DNA of 64,000 nt from Gautieria morchelliformis. Lineage: Eukaryota; Basidiomycota; Agaricomycetes; Gomphales; Gomphaceae. The stretch is from positions 1-64,000 of the forward strand of contig WHVA01000076.1 of NCBI GenBank assembly GCA_015179125.1, given 5' to 3'. Below the pieces are notes generated by a model. The model was not told where the DNA came from. It did no database searches and saw only the letters and a list, made by a program, of their open reading frames with translations. Below, one piece after another: positions 1-10,450 of the stretch (positions are counted from its first letter, which is position 1; each line of letters begins with the position of its first letter). The position numbers were made by a program, and so were the translations under genes.

Positions 1-1188
1 CAGGGCACACATCTCACCCGCTGCGCGTCACAAAATCCGACGCATCTTCCGTTCCCGCTGGACCATGTTCCGCATTTTCGGAAACACCTTCCGCGGTGGG
101 CATTCCGCTTATGTCCGCAAGTGCGAGGAACTCTGGAAGAAGCTCGAGTTTCTCCTTTGTGGTCATAAGCCGAATATCAAAGGCTTGGGGGCACTCGCGA
201 GCATAGTGGCCTGGTTGTCAGCATCGGAAGCAGGTGATAGTTCCGTGGCCTTTTCCGTGCATGCGGTCAACATCCATTGGGGCAGGGCCACTCTTTGAGG
301 GAGGAGGACTATGGTTCCTAATAGGAGCAGGTGGAGCAACCGTCAGAAATAATTTCCGTGTGGGAATGAATGCGTTCCTGGGTTTTGGCACAGGTGGAGT
401 AGGACGAGTGGAACTGCGTGTCATGTTCCAGCTTGTCTCCACGAAGGCCTCATTGGCTTCCCTGTTCCGGGACACCCTCTGTGCAGCTTGGTACCACCCT
501 TCCAGGTCATTGAAATCCGGAGCTCCATCCCCAAGCAGCGTAACTTGGTTCTGGAGTGTCGGATCAAGTCCTCGTCGGAATTTGATGACGATCGTCTTGT
601 CGTCGTCATACTCCGCAAGGTCGATGAGCTCCTGGAAGCGATCGATGTAGTCATCGACCGGATCCTTGGCCTGGTACCAGCTGGTTCCCTCGAGCTTCGT
701 AAGGGCTGTGAGCTGCTCGTTTTTGGGCAGAACTGGTCGGAAAATGTTTTCTCGAAGGCATCCCAGTCCCGGAAGTAGTTCCCCTTGCCCTTTGCTTCAT
801 GTCGGATCACCTTGTTTGCGAAACGGGCTGCGCGGTCCGACTTGAAAAAGGACAATTCCCAGTGAATCCGAGCCTGGTCGTTCGGAAAGAGGTCTCCGAC
901 AATTGCGAAGTAGATGCTGCACGTGTTGAAGAATGCGCATCCCTTCTCCCGATCTCCATCAAAGTCCGCCGGAGTTGCGGGTTTGACCTTTGCTAACTTC
1001 GCGGAGACCCTCTCTTCCGCTACTTCCGCTTTTCCGAAATCCGGATCGTCCGGCATTTCATTTCCACCACTTTGTGGAATATCTAACTTAGCCAAAATCG
1101 CTTGTAAGGCTGTTTCAATCGCGTCGGTCTTCATCCGGTTCCGCGTCAATTCCTCCTCCATATTCCGAAGACGATCGTCCGGATCCAT
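1..1188 (-). pseudogene. gypsy Gag (capsid plus CCHC zinc knuckle), disrupted
   Basis: The first credible Met is at 1188 (MDPDDRLRNMEEELTRNR); upstream frame is open into the LTR. The Retrotrans_gag-type capsid core includes the stretches FFNTCSIYFAIVGD, FANKVIRHEAKG, and FEKTFSDQFCPK. After FCPK (about 722-728) the reading continues in the -1 frame (NEQLTALTKLEGTSWYQAKD, then the region ending SRNREANEAFVETSWNMT), so one base is missing or a -1 slip is used. The CCHC knuckle CFRC-x4-H-x4-C near 190-235 contains an in-frame TGA (218-220) right after the second Cys. The rest of Gag continues to base 1. Confidence 0.8.
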
Positions 1189-1375
1189 GTTGGAAGGAGA
1201 AATATGGGACGGGATTTCCGGGGTTGGGAGCTCGATGTAAGAAGAGGGGCTGTCGTACGCTGTGTGTGCAGAAGAGGTTGCGATCTCCGAGTCGCTGTCT
1301 CCGATTCCCAACGCACCTATGGCGAATGCAACGCGCAGTACGACCGCCGGTCCTCTAGGGAAGAGACTTTTCTGC

Positions 1376-1855
1376 TGTAAGGGCAACCCTGGCCGGTTGT
1401 GGAGATCACACTACCACACAACTGACAAGGGGAAATCCAAAGTCTGTATAAATAGGCAGAGTATACAAGAGGGGGATTCTCACCTGACAAGGGGAAATCC
1501 AAAGAGAAAAGTCTAAGGACCCCCAATGTCAGTGAGCCCGTATTATACTACGCTGCGCAGCCAGGGACAACACTTGGCACCCGCCATCAACCCTGCATCT
1601 CCCTGACCCTTGATCAACCCTTGATGCCACCTATTATGCGAGTCGCTTGATTTCCGACACTGTTCCGAGAGTGGAACTCGGAAATTGGAGTGGAACTGGC
1701 AAGACGAACAGAACTGGTGGAAGTTCTCCCAGAAGCGGAATCATTTCCGAAAGCGGAGGCGGAGATGGAATTGGAACCGGAAGCGGAGTCGGAAATGGAG
1801 TTGGAACTGGGTGTGGTGTCGGAACTGGAAATGGAAAACAGGGTGTCCCCTGACA
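1376..1855 (-). repeat. 5' LTR of gypsy family A
   Basis: About 480 bp, starting TGTCAGGGGACACC and ending TTACA in the minus direction, that is TG...CA ends. The first third is a purine/pyrimidine-biased run of GGAA/TTCC-like words (AATTCC, ACTTCC), shared with the copies at 10.24, 21.76 and 34.85 kb. A TATA-like stretch (TTTATACAG on the minus strand) lies near 1447. The internal region begins immediately at 1375 with GCAGAAAAGTCTC. Confidence 0.8.
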
Positions 1856-4800
1856 AAACCAGCCTTAGGTGAGGACCCAGAGTGTGGCAAGCTGCCTGAA
1901 GGACCAATTATAAATAAGTATATGCATGTTGAAAGTGCTCACCATTAGATAAGGATTTGAAAATATCATCAGGCCCAAGGCCATTGGAAGATAGGGCCCT
2001 CATAAGGCCTACAAAGGGGAATTAGATAGGGGGTGCAAAGAGATTGGTGGGAAGGTACAAGTACGCACTCTCGCCCTGCTCTGAGGAATACAAGCTCAAG
2101 ATGGACAACACCAATTTTTCAGAAAGGATGTAGGTGCAGGGTCTGTGATGAAGGTGATAAATCTGAAGTGTGCGGGGTGGTTTGGGTGATGAAGATGAAA
2201 GTGCAGGACAAGAAGTGACTTAATCACTATGTAGATGTGTTTGTACCTCTAGCAGATGAGAGAAATTCATTGTATCATGTTCCAAACATCACTCACAACA
2301 CAGTTCAAGTTCCACCTTGGATACTTCAAGTTTCATGATTCAAACAATCTGTCGCTCATTTAAAATATACCTTTAGCAAAATAGTACCATTATTTGCTGC
2401 AAGCCATATATATGGGTGTTCTGGTAGGACAACTCTTTCTTCCATGCCTATAGGTGATGCCTTCCATCTACTCTTCCTCTCCCTCCAGTGGTGACATACC
2501 CCCAGACACATATCACACCTCTATTGATACCTCGCCCATGGACGCCGCCACTTCAAGGGGTATTGTATTGAGTTGTAAGCCATATGATCCATCAAAGGAA
2601 CAGGAACAACTTACCAGATTGCAGTTCAGAACAGACCTCACCAGAGGAATCATCCACAGCACTCCAAGTCCCAAGCTCCCTTCCACGAGGGATATCCTCA
2701 AGCTTGATGCCCACCACTTTGCTAGCAGAGGGGTCGTCCTGTTTGTGAGATTCTGGGATTCCAGTCTCACTGACACTCAGATCGCCAAATTCCTCCATGA
2801 GTGAATTGTGAATATGTCGTGCTGCATGAAAGCTCATTACAGGATGGTGTGCTGAATGGGTGGTGCCATTAGGGTGGGCAACCCTCTCTTGAAGGGCAAG
2901 ATGACAGCGACAAATGATGATGGAGGACAGACTACATGTAGTGTTAGCCATATATGTTATTATATAGGCTCCTAGGATCTGACCTGTCCTGCACAGTTCC
3001 AAGAATAGTTCCAATACTGGGCTATTGACTGTATGTAAAATTGAATGACCAAGTGTATGCCTGCAATGGACTCACCCTTAAAACCTGTTATACTCAGTAT
3101 TCAGTATGTCTCATAAATTGGACACCATACAGTACCTTGACAGTGATGCCATGTGCTAATGTTATTGTCAATACAAACCTGAGTCAGTATTAGATCCGAT
3201 GGAAGATTCAACAGTGGCAGCCATAAAGTACGCACCCATATCTTATAACACCTAGACAAGCAATGAGCAATTTCACAATGTAAGGATGAATTAACCAACT
3301 TTGATCAGCCAAAGTGTGGGTCAATGACTTCCGAGGAAGTATCTGAAACTCTCTTGACCTCCTCACAAGCCCAAGGGTATTGTATAGTGTCACAACAACA
3401 ACAAATGTGTCAAAAAGTATAAGGGACACAATATTATTGTTTTTGCTAAGAATAAATGGTCTGTTAAACCGCAACTGAGCATGAGAATTTCTCACCCCTG
3501 ACAAAGTGATATTAGACCTGCTTCAATATAACTGCTGTTGTCACTCACACAAGTAGAGCTCCCTGATCCTGACCTGTGACGTTGCATCCATTGACTGCGA
3601 AAAACTGTAATACCATATTGTGTTTGAGGATAGATTAATGGCAGACTTGAACGTGAAAAGGGAAGCGTGCGTACCACGGGCGGACCCAAACTGCACATAT
3701 GCAGAAGAAGACCGAGGGCTCCAATCACCCACCGCATCCCTTGATTGTGCTGGGACATGGCGTATATTCGCGCCCATAACAGTCCTGCAAGGGAGGGTAT
3801 GTAAGTTTACGACTGAGGACTTTCACGGGTATACAGTGACCTTCTATACTTGAAAGGACTGCAATGGATAGACAGCTTACGAGATGAGCCAAGGTGTTAC
3901 ACACACTGTTTGGTATCAGACGATGTATAAAAGAACACAAATGTCATACTGGATACATATGTAAGCAACCTGCATTCACGAATGAACCATCTCACCTCGA
4001 GTGGGATGTTTGCTATCTCTAGGTATACCATAATGATAAAGTAAAGTAAGGCAGGGTAGCGAGCGAGCAGGTACAGGACAGTTCCCAGTCTGGCTCTTCT
4101 GTGCCAGATATAGGTAATCTCGGACGGGAGGGTCAAGAGAGTATCATAGGTGAAGAGTGCTGCTTGGATCAGGGATACGGTCATAGTCCATGATTTCTCT
4201 ACACACCGAGGGCAGCAACGGCCACATAGTCAATAGCCAGACTTCCAGAGTGTCAGATTCTACCCCACTGAATGGCCCGACCTGCACACCTATCTGAAAT
4301 AGCCTGGATATCCACGCTCTGTTGAGACGCCATATGGCGATCGTAGACCGTAAACGAAGTAGGATAGATATCTGGAAGTTAAAGATGACCTGTCCACCGA
4401 GAGACCCTTATAGCATAGGATGGCAGAGGGGGACGGAACTCAGACCGGGGTTAAAGCCACCGCCACGAGTACTTATCCCCGTTGACAACGTGTCTCCATG
4501 AAAAGATAACACTCAAGGAGCTTATAGAAACACTGCTATCGAGTGCGTCTACGGCAAGGCGGTTAGATATGATGATATGTTGGAGTCACCGTTTCAATCA
4601 CATCAGACCTTGACTAAAGGGGATGTACTACAATACCCAGAATCCAGGAGTCCATGCTAATTCCGAGGCCCCCGGCATGATTGAGTTGTTAGCTCGTCAT
4701 GGGATCTGGAAACGGTGTTCCCCATCCTGAAGACGCAGTACCTCTAGACATCGAGAGTCGAAGACCTCTTGATGCTTTGCCTCGATTGCCAGAGAAACGT

Positions 4801-5819
4801 CATCCTTCGGTATGTTATATGTCCGACATCAGAACACTGCCCCAAACTACGATAGAGGCCCTACCATCACAGTACGTGACTCCATGAGTGTAGTCCCAGC
4901 ACGGTGGGCTTGATTTTGCCGTGACTCGACCAGAAAGTGCCCCTGGATGTTGATGACATGTATCGTGAGCCCAACATGTAATATAACTGAGCTCTCACCT
5001 CATGTCCAGACATCACCCTACTCGGCCGTTGTGTGCCGTATTCTGTAGAACCAGCCTGGGAAGGATAGAAGGAAAAGCCAGACATTATAAAATTATTGAG
5101 GCGGGATTAGATGAATGTCGAATCCACAAAGTCACGAAAGTGCAGACCACACGATTGTTATTATACGCTCAATCGACGGGGAAAGATCGAGCTTACATAA
5201 CTGCAGAGGTCGAAATGATATCAGCCTTTTTTTCTAGTCCCAGGACAAAAGGTTCGGGGTTGGGGTTACTCCGAAGCTCGAAATAAAAACTGTAAGAGAT
5301 AAGTGTGTTCTAGTCCCACACCAGGATTATCATCCATGGCGGACAAGGAACCGTGCCTCTGCGTACCCTCTTGCACCAAGGAACTCGTCCGAGTTCAACG
5401 TCGACGTCACCGGAAACGGGTGCAAGCTGCACTAGGCCGTGCAAGCGACTTGTCGGATGCTGGAAGCCCTATGGGTGCCGAGGATGATCTGGCGAGCATA
5501 TTGTAACGGGAAACACACCTCGTAGTCAGCCTTCAGGCACTCGCTTCTTCCGCGCCCATGTCGCGCATTAACATGATACAGTACGGAAGACTATGAAAGT
5601 ACCGCCATAACTCTAGGCCCCGCCTTAGATAATGCCAGAACAGATCTTGAACCGCCAAAATATATTATTTGTCTGCGCCGAACACCTGGCGTACAGAAAA
5701 TCTCTTTCCTATTCCATCAATCTCGCTCAACAAAACGTCCCCCGCATACCCATCGCAGCGAAGCTTTACGGCGACCGTGCCGGTAGTCACGGTACACATC
5801 TACCGTACGTAGTGGGAGA
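1856..5819. other. about 4 kb with no recognisable gene
   Basis: Open frames here are short (the longest are 116 aa at 2454-2804 on the plus strand and 140 aa at 2592-3014 on the minus strand, overlapping and antisense to each other). They show no signal peptide, motif or splice pattern that I recognise. The sequence is moderately AT-rich and probably old transposon-derived or intergenic DNA. I see no LTR ends or tandem arrays. Confidence 0.5.
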
Positions 5820-7870
5820 GAGCGTAGAGATGGAGACGGGTTACGGTGCATACAGTGCAATGTCCACCGTGTTGCTTTTGGTGGGTGGACACCAAAAGAA
5901 TTAATGTGACCCAAGCACATAGTGGTATTTAGAGCGGGCTGCACATGTATCTACAACGTGCTGTAGTGACAAGGGCCTGCCTCCGCCGGTTATCCCGCAA
6001 GTGGCGCAGATGCGTCTCGTTTGAAACTTCCTTCCAAAGCTGAATAGTCTATCAGGACGGCTGAGCAGTTGGCCAATCAGTAAAGGTCTGATAGGCTTTG
6101 GATTTATTGTTGCTAACATTTAGAGGCTCCTCGCGCCGGTTGAGCAATCCCATCAGAATCAAGTGTGCCATTAAAAGGGACTAGGGTTGCCTATCAGCAG
6201 TCTGAGGAAGATCTAATAAAAGTGTTACATACCAATAGGGATGGATGGCTCTCGCTTGAAGTGGGTTGAATCATAATTCATCTCTTCTACAATGCAGCAT
6301 CTCCGTCAGCTGAGATCTGAGAAGATTTAAATTGGCTGCTAACCCGCCTGAACTCCCCGTCGCTTGAAGGGGTTGGATCATAACCCATCTCTTCTACAAT
6401 GCAGCATCCCCATCAGCAGAGACCTGAGAAGGTTTAAATCGGGTGTGCTAACCCGCGTCGGATCGCTTGGCTGTCCGTCGCTTAAAGTATCCTTCTTCAT
6501 CTGGTGCGTAATTCACCTCTTCACCAATGCAGCATCCCCATCAGCAGAGGTCTGAGATTTAAATTGGGTATGCTAACCCATGTCATCCGTCCGTCGCTTA
6601 AAAAGACCTTCTTCATCTTTTGCATAATTGGCCTCGAGAGCGAATTCTCGCTTAAAGGGGATTGAATCATAATTCATCTCTTCTACAATGCAGCATCCCC
6701 ATCAGCAGAGATCTGAGAAGGTTTAAATTGGGTGTGCTAACCCGCGTCGGATCGCTTGGCTGTCCGTCGCTTAAAGTATCCTTCTTCATCTGGTGCATAA
6801 TTCACCTCTTCTCCAATGCAGCATCCCCATCAGCAGAGGTCTGAGGTTTAAATTGGGTGTACTAACCCATGTCATCTGCCCGTCGCTTAAAGAGACCCTC
6901 TTCATCTTGTGCATAATTGACCTCGAGGGATCCGGTCGCGACGTCTACGCCCACGTCCTCATCAGCAGAAGAAATGTCAAAACGGTATGAAAATGCTCAC
7001 CAGGATCAGCGAGTCCTCGCTTAAAGGGAATTGAATCATAATTCATCTCTTCTACAATGCAGCATCCTCATCAGCAGAGATCTGAGAAGGTTTAAATCGG
7101 GTGTGCTAACCCGCGTCGGATCGCTTGGCTGTCCGTCGCTTAAAGAATCCTTCTTCATCTGGCCCATATGCGACCTCCGCGCTTGCGACGGAGTCTACGC
7201 CCACGTCCTCATCAGCAGAAGAAATGTCAAAAATGGTATGAAAATGCTCACTAGACCCAGGGCCGAGTGGGCCAATGTCGACATTCGTGCGCACAGATAG
7301 AGACCCAGCTGACATGTACCAGATCAGCTGCATCGTGGCATTCGAGGTCAATAGTTCATACATGTCTTGAAATCGGGCGCAGGGATTGGTGCAGCGACGC
7401 TGGGCATGACCGTAAAGGCGAAAAGTGTGAGAAAAGTCGAAATGTAAATCATAGTGTTTGAATATTCGATATACGACGTCCAGCGAAGACTGAGTGTTCT
7501 AGCTTGAATATTGCGATGTATATAATGCAGGTGGCCAGCCGACACAAACGAATGTGGTGGTGAGAAGAGGGTGGGACTAGTGAAACGCGTAAGATCGACG
7601 GCTTTATGAAGAGTGGCTCCGTGCCTTATAATATGAACACTGATTCATCACTGATGGGTTTCCTTTCAGGGAGTTTACCCCGAGGATGCGCGTCGAGATA
7701 GTTATTTGTACAACTTGCTCAAAGTTGTGCGGTCAACACGCAGTCAGCTTCTGCGCTCGGATGGTTCTTGGCATTGTTAGTGTCATTCACGCTAGGTCAG
7801 TCCTCACTAACACGAAACTCAGGGTCGGACTTTGCATATTGGTCCAGCCATGATGCTATGATGATGCCAA
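5820..7870. repeat. Segmental duplication, copy A
   Basis: This block is similar over most of its length to 35060-37430, in the same orientation. Shared landmarks are the GGACACCAAAAGA-TTAATGTG segment (5886 and 35108), the GCCTGCCTCCGCCGGTTA segment (5970 and 35220), the peptide-gene coding exons, and the gene's 5' flank (GTTCTTGGCATTGTTAGTG at 7762 and 37328). Small indels and tandem rearrangements distinguish the two. The 5' flank continues to about 7870 in this copy. Confidence 0.85.
6225..7452 (-). CDS. Secreted Kex2-processed repeat peptide precursor (KEP-like), copy A, ten exons
   Basis: Start ATG 7452, stop 6225-6227. Exons: 7362-7452, 7252-7308, 7111-7194, 7001-7051, 6867-6944, 6742-6810, 6578-6682, 6453-6518, 6344-6393, 6225-6286. 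The nine introns are 53-59 nt, GT-AG, all phase 1, with CTGAT/CTGAC near the 3' end. Exon 1 codes a signal peptide (ISTFLTLFAFTV...SVAAPIPAP). Later exons code repeated cores ending in Lys-Arg. Type I examples are EVNYAPDEEGYFKR, VAYGPDEEGFFKR, VNYAQDEEGLFKR and ANYAKDEEGLFKR; type II examples are EMNYDSIPFKR and EMNYDSTHFKR. A second Lys-Arg (RTAKR) follows some type I cores. Exon 7 fuses a type II and a type I core. Exon 9 is one base short (50 nt instead of 51), which breaks the frame unless skipped. Known KEP precursors (alpha-factor type, ustiloxin/dikaritin type, Ustilago Rep1) share the signal-peptide plus KR-repeat plan. The function of the released peptides is unknown. Confidence 0.75.
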
Positions 7871-8539
7871 CCAGGACCTTCTTAGCGGGGGCATTTCAAA
7901 TCAATGCCTACGTATACCGGGGCGATCGAGTCTCGACCCGTCGGTCGGAGCGCGGCGCCACCCTGTCGGTAGCGTGTGTTTTCGTCGATCTTAGTTAGAT
8001 CAGCGCCCCTTGACGCGCCGCAAGCACTTGGTCCCGTTCAATGTTCGAACGCGTAGCTTCCTCTCGTTGTAAGCGCCAAGTGCACGCCGCATCTTGGAAT
8101 CCGACCTTGCACAAAAATAATGAAGAACTCACTGCGTTTAGGGCTGGGTGACGACCGACAAGAAGGTTGCTGCTTCTGCTCTGCTCCGCTTGCATTGACG
8201 ACGCCTCTCACTACGATAGCTCTAACGCGTCGACGGCTGTACTATAAACCAAACCGCACAAAGTTATACTTACTACTATACAGAGGTCCTATCAGTATCC
8301 TCCAACGCCGGTCCCATATCTGTCTGAGAGTCAAGTGGGGAAGCTGAGGAACGGTGGATGCCGGTGGTTACTTCCTTCAGCTTTATGATTGCTATCGCCA
8401 GTGCACGCACCACCTTCGCTAAATCAGGGTCGCTGGAAAAAAGAAAAAGAAAACGGCTTTACGGAACCTTCGTCTGCTTTGGGGAATGGCAGACAATTGT
8501 CCTTTCCTTTATCTGCCGCCTTCCCCTCTCCCTTCTCCG
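7871..8539. other. No gene recognised
   Basis: Only short frames without recognisable motifs occur here. The sequence lies between the 5' flank of peptide-gene copy A and a glucan-synthase fragment. The part after about 8380 may belong to introns or diverged exons of that fragment, but I cannot align it. Confidence 0.4.
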
Positions 8540-9085
8540 TTGCCTATGGAAATGCTACTTCTCCGCTCAGCTCGCCCTCGATGACGCCGTCGACGCGACA
8601 CAGAACCCAGGAATGCATTGGCTTTAAAAGCGTCTTACACGTGGTGCCGGCCCGTGCTCCATCTCAAAAAGGTCTCTCCACTCCGCCCACGAACGGTGAC
8701 GGCACGGGTGATGAACAACATAAGCCAGCCTGATCCGCCCCGTCAGCTTGCACTTTATCTCCTCTGCTGGGCCGAGGCTGCACAGGTCCGATTCGTGCTG
8801 GAGTATCTGTGCTCCATCTTCAAGTGCGCGGACGACTACTACCGCTCCCCCGAGTGCCGGAGCCGCATCGAGCCTGTGTCAGAAGGGCATTATCGCCGCG
8901 CACCTATCAAGCCTCTACCGTTTCATCCGTGCCCAAGGCTGCTAGGCTGTAGAAGGAAAGTTTGTACACGCAAGAAGGACCACGATCAGATCATCTGTTA
9001 TGTTGCTGTCAACCAACCGTTCTGGTATCCGGAAGGCGTTGCACGTATTCTTATTACCGAAAAGGTACGCGTACATATTTTCTAT
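8540..9085 (+). pseudogene. Fragment of fungal beta-1,3-glucan synthase (FKS1 family)
   Basis: Three stretches match the conserved N-terminal FKS1 domain in order: YFSAQLALDDAVDATQNPGM (about 8550-8615), then QLALYLLCWAEAAQVRF with IFKCADDYYRSPECRSRIEP (about 8740-8880), then, after a frameshift near 8905, YRFIRAQGC, followed back in the first frame by KKDHDQI and QPFWYPEGVARI (about 8965-9050). The full enzyme is about 1,700-1,900 aa; only about 150 residues remain, with in-frame stops between blocks and no catalytic GT48 core. It is a truncated, decayed copy, probably moved here by duplication or transposon activity. The functional FKS gene must be elsewhere. Confidence 0.8.
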
Positions 9086-9176
9086 TCCTGCTTTGGCACC
9101 TACTCATCCTCTGACAGACCCGACATGTAAGGAATAGAGAATGTGAAGCGGTCATGTTCGTAGGTTGCTGCACTGG

Positions 9177-9635
9177 CTAGGACTGCATCCGTTTTTCCCC
9201 GCCGTCTTCGGCCAGATACCTGGCAAATGTTCCCGGTGTACAGCACACACCATACATCGTTTTCAAGAATCCCAAAGCCTTTTGAATTGTCCACCCAGGC
9301 TTTGCCGCCAGTCTCTCAATGAGTGTGATCACCTTCTGATGCCGTCCGGCTTCCGTAACAATGCCGTGCACGCTCTGATACCAGCAGTTCGAGAAGTGTT
9401 CGTGGAGTACACGGACAGGGAGGTGTCCATTCAGTCCCTTCGCCCATTCCTCACAGGCGTCGGAGAAGGTGTGAAGGCATTGGAATTCATAGGGTGGAAG
9501 CCAGGCGTCATGCTTGGACACCCATGCATGTTTTTCAATATGACTTTGACTGAATGAAGTGAACAGGGTGTTCCAGCGCATCGTTTGAGTGGACAAAGGA
9601 GGAGATGGCACCACTGGTGGTGGCATCTGATCCAT
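9177..9635 (-). CDS. Small protein with a GCR1_C-like DNA-binding domain, probably transposon-derived
   Basis: A 152-aa frame starting at ATG 9635. The central part (EEWAKGLNGHLPVRVL, then HQKVITLIERLAAKPGWTI and ALGFLKTMYG) fits the pattern of the yeast Gcr1 C-terminal DNA-binding domain: an Ew..GLnG motif, a conserved Trp, then basic residues before LIE.L. In basidiomycetes such domains occur as stand-alone repetitive ORFs and with Crypton-type tyrosine-recombinase elements. No recombinase is visible nearby, and family B LTR sequence begins just to the right. It is probably a fragment of a mobile element; the domain call is from memory of the family pattern. Confidence 0.4.
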   Translation of the reverse strand: MDQMPPPVVPSPPLSTQTMRWNTLFTSFSQSHIEKHAWVSKHDAWLPPYEFQCLHTFSDACEEWAKGLNGHLPVRVLHEHFSNCWYQSVHGIVTEAGRHQKVITLIERLAAKPGWTIQKALGFLKTMYGVCCTPGTFARYLAEDGGEKRMQS

Positions 9636-9688
9636 TGCCAGGATCAAGCTTGTTGTGTGAGGCTGGGGAGACTTGGCTGAGGGTGTAA

Positions 9689-10190
9689 GGACCTGGCCTC
9701 TGGCTGGCTACTTTGGTATACTCTTTAGCTGGCATGGGCCTCATGCATTTAGTCCAAGCCTGTGCCTGTGCCCAAGCTTGAGCATATCCTTATTTGTCCT
9801 ATTCCACTATACCTCACATATCTTAGTTAGTCATATCTCCCCCTCCTCCATATCTCTGCATATGCTTGCCCCTCCATATCCTCACTCCATATAGAAGTCC
9901 ACCTGTATGCACTCGTATTCCTCAGTCTGAATATCAACTAAAGTACACCCTTTGATCATTAGCTAGTTTCTAAGTCTTGCCTTTTGATCTGAACCTCACC
10001 TCTTATATCTTTGCCTATGAAGTTGGGACTGGTATGCAGGGCTGGTGCAGCATATAAGCTGAAGCAAAGTCCCCAACCTTGCCCACAAAATCTTGCCCCA
10101 TAACCCTGGACCTCACCCTGGACCTTGGTCCTGAGCTTGGTCAGCCTCTGTCTGAAGAGTCGCACATTAAGAGAGGGCCTGCTAGCCAAG
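9689..10190 (+). repeat. LTR family B, diverged copy
   Basis: Matches the reverse complement of the solo LTR at 26718-27239 along its length, for example TGTAAGGACC at the start and the ATTCCTCAGTCTGAATATCAAC segment in the middle. The start is clear; the 3' end has decayed and I cannot place it within about 20 bp. Confidence 0.65.
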
Positions 10191-10238
10191 CCACAGTCCA
10201 ATACAATGGATGGGGATTTGGAAGCCACTGATCCTGGT

Positions 10239-10450
10239 TGTCAGGGGACACCCTGTTTTCCAATTCTGACACCACCCCAAGTTCCAATTCCATTTCCAAC
10301 TCCACTTCCAGTTCCACTCCTGGGAGAACTTACACCAGTTCTATTCGTTCCACCAATTCCGCTCCATTCTCCAACTTCCACATTCGGAACAGTGTCAGAA
10401 GTCAAGTGACTCACGTAGTACGTGGCATCAAGGGTCAGAGAGGTCAGGGG
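10239..10450 (+). repeat. LTR family A, 5' portion only
   Basis: Begins TGTCAGGGGACACCCTGTTTTCC and carries the AATTCC/ACTTCC-rich run through GGAACAGTGTCAGAAGTCAAG and the GGCATCAAGGGTCAGAGAGG segment. It is then replaced by unrelated sequence, so it is a truncated LTR with no visible internal region. Confidence 0.75.

Larger units (their letters stand above)
1..1855 (-). mobile_element. Ty3/gypsy family A element, 5' end (LTR plus gag), cut by window edge
   Basis: Reading leftwards, an LTR (1855 to 1376) is followed by a gag region that runs off the left edge. Family A copies recur at about 10.2, 11.5-15.0, 21.1-22.0, 27.2 and 28.5-35.0 kb, which defines the LTR ends as TGTCAGGGGACACC and GGTTGCCCTTACA. 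Gag carries a frameshift and an in-frame TGA, so this copy is not obviously functional. Protease, RT and integrase would lie left of base 1. Confidence 0.85.

Noticed and set aside
2454-3014. 116-aa and 140-aa overlapping antisense ORFs
   Set aside because: No motif, signal or splice support; one must be a shadow and neither is recognisable.
6225-7300. CRISPR-like or minisatellite array of direct repeats
   Set aside because: Repeat spacing is irregular and each unit resolves into exon plus intron with GT-AG borders and KR-ending peptides; this is a fungal gene.
7106-7363. 85-aa minus-strand ORF (MYELLTSNATMQ...)
   Set aside because: It reads through two introns in frame; part of the peptide precursor gene.
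7348-7545. 65-aa ORF on the minus strand taken as a complete small gene
   Set aside because: It starts upstream of the real ATG (7452) and reads through the donor site at 7361; it is only exon 1 plus intron.
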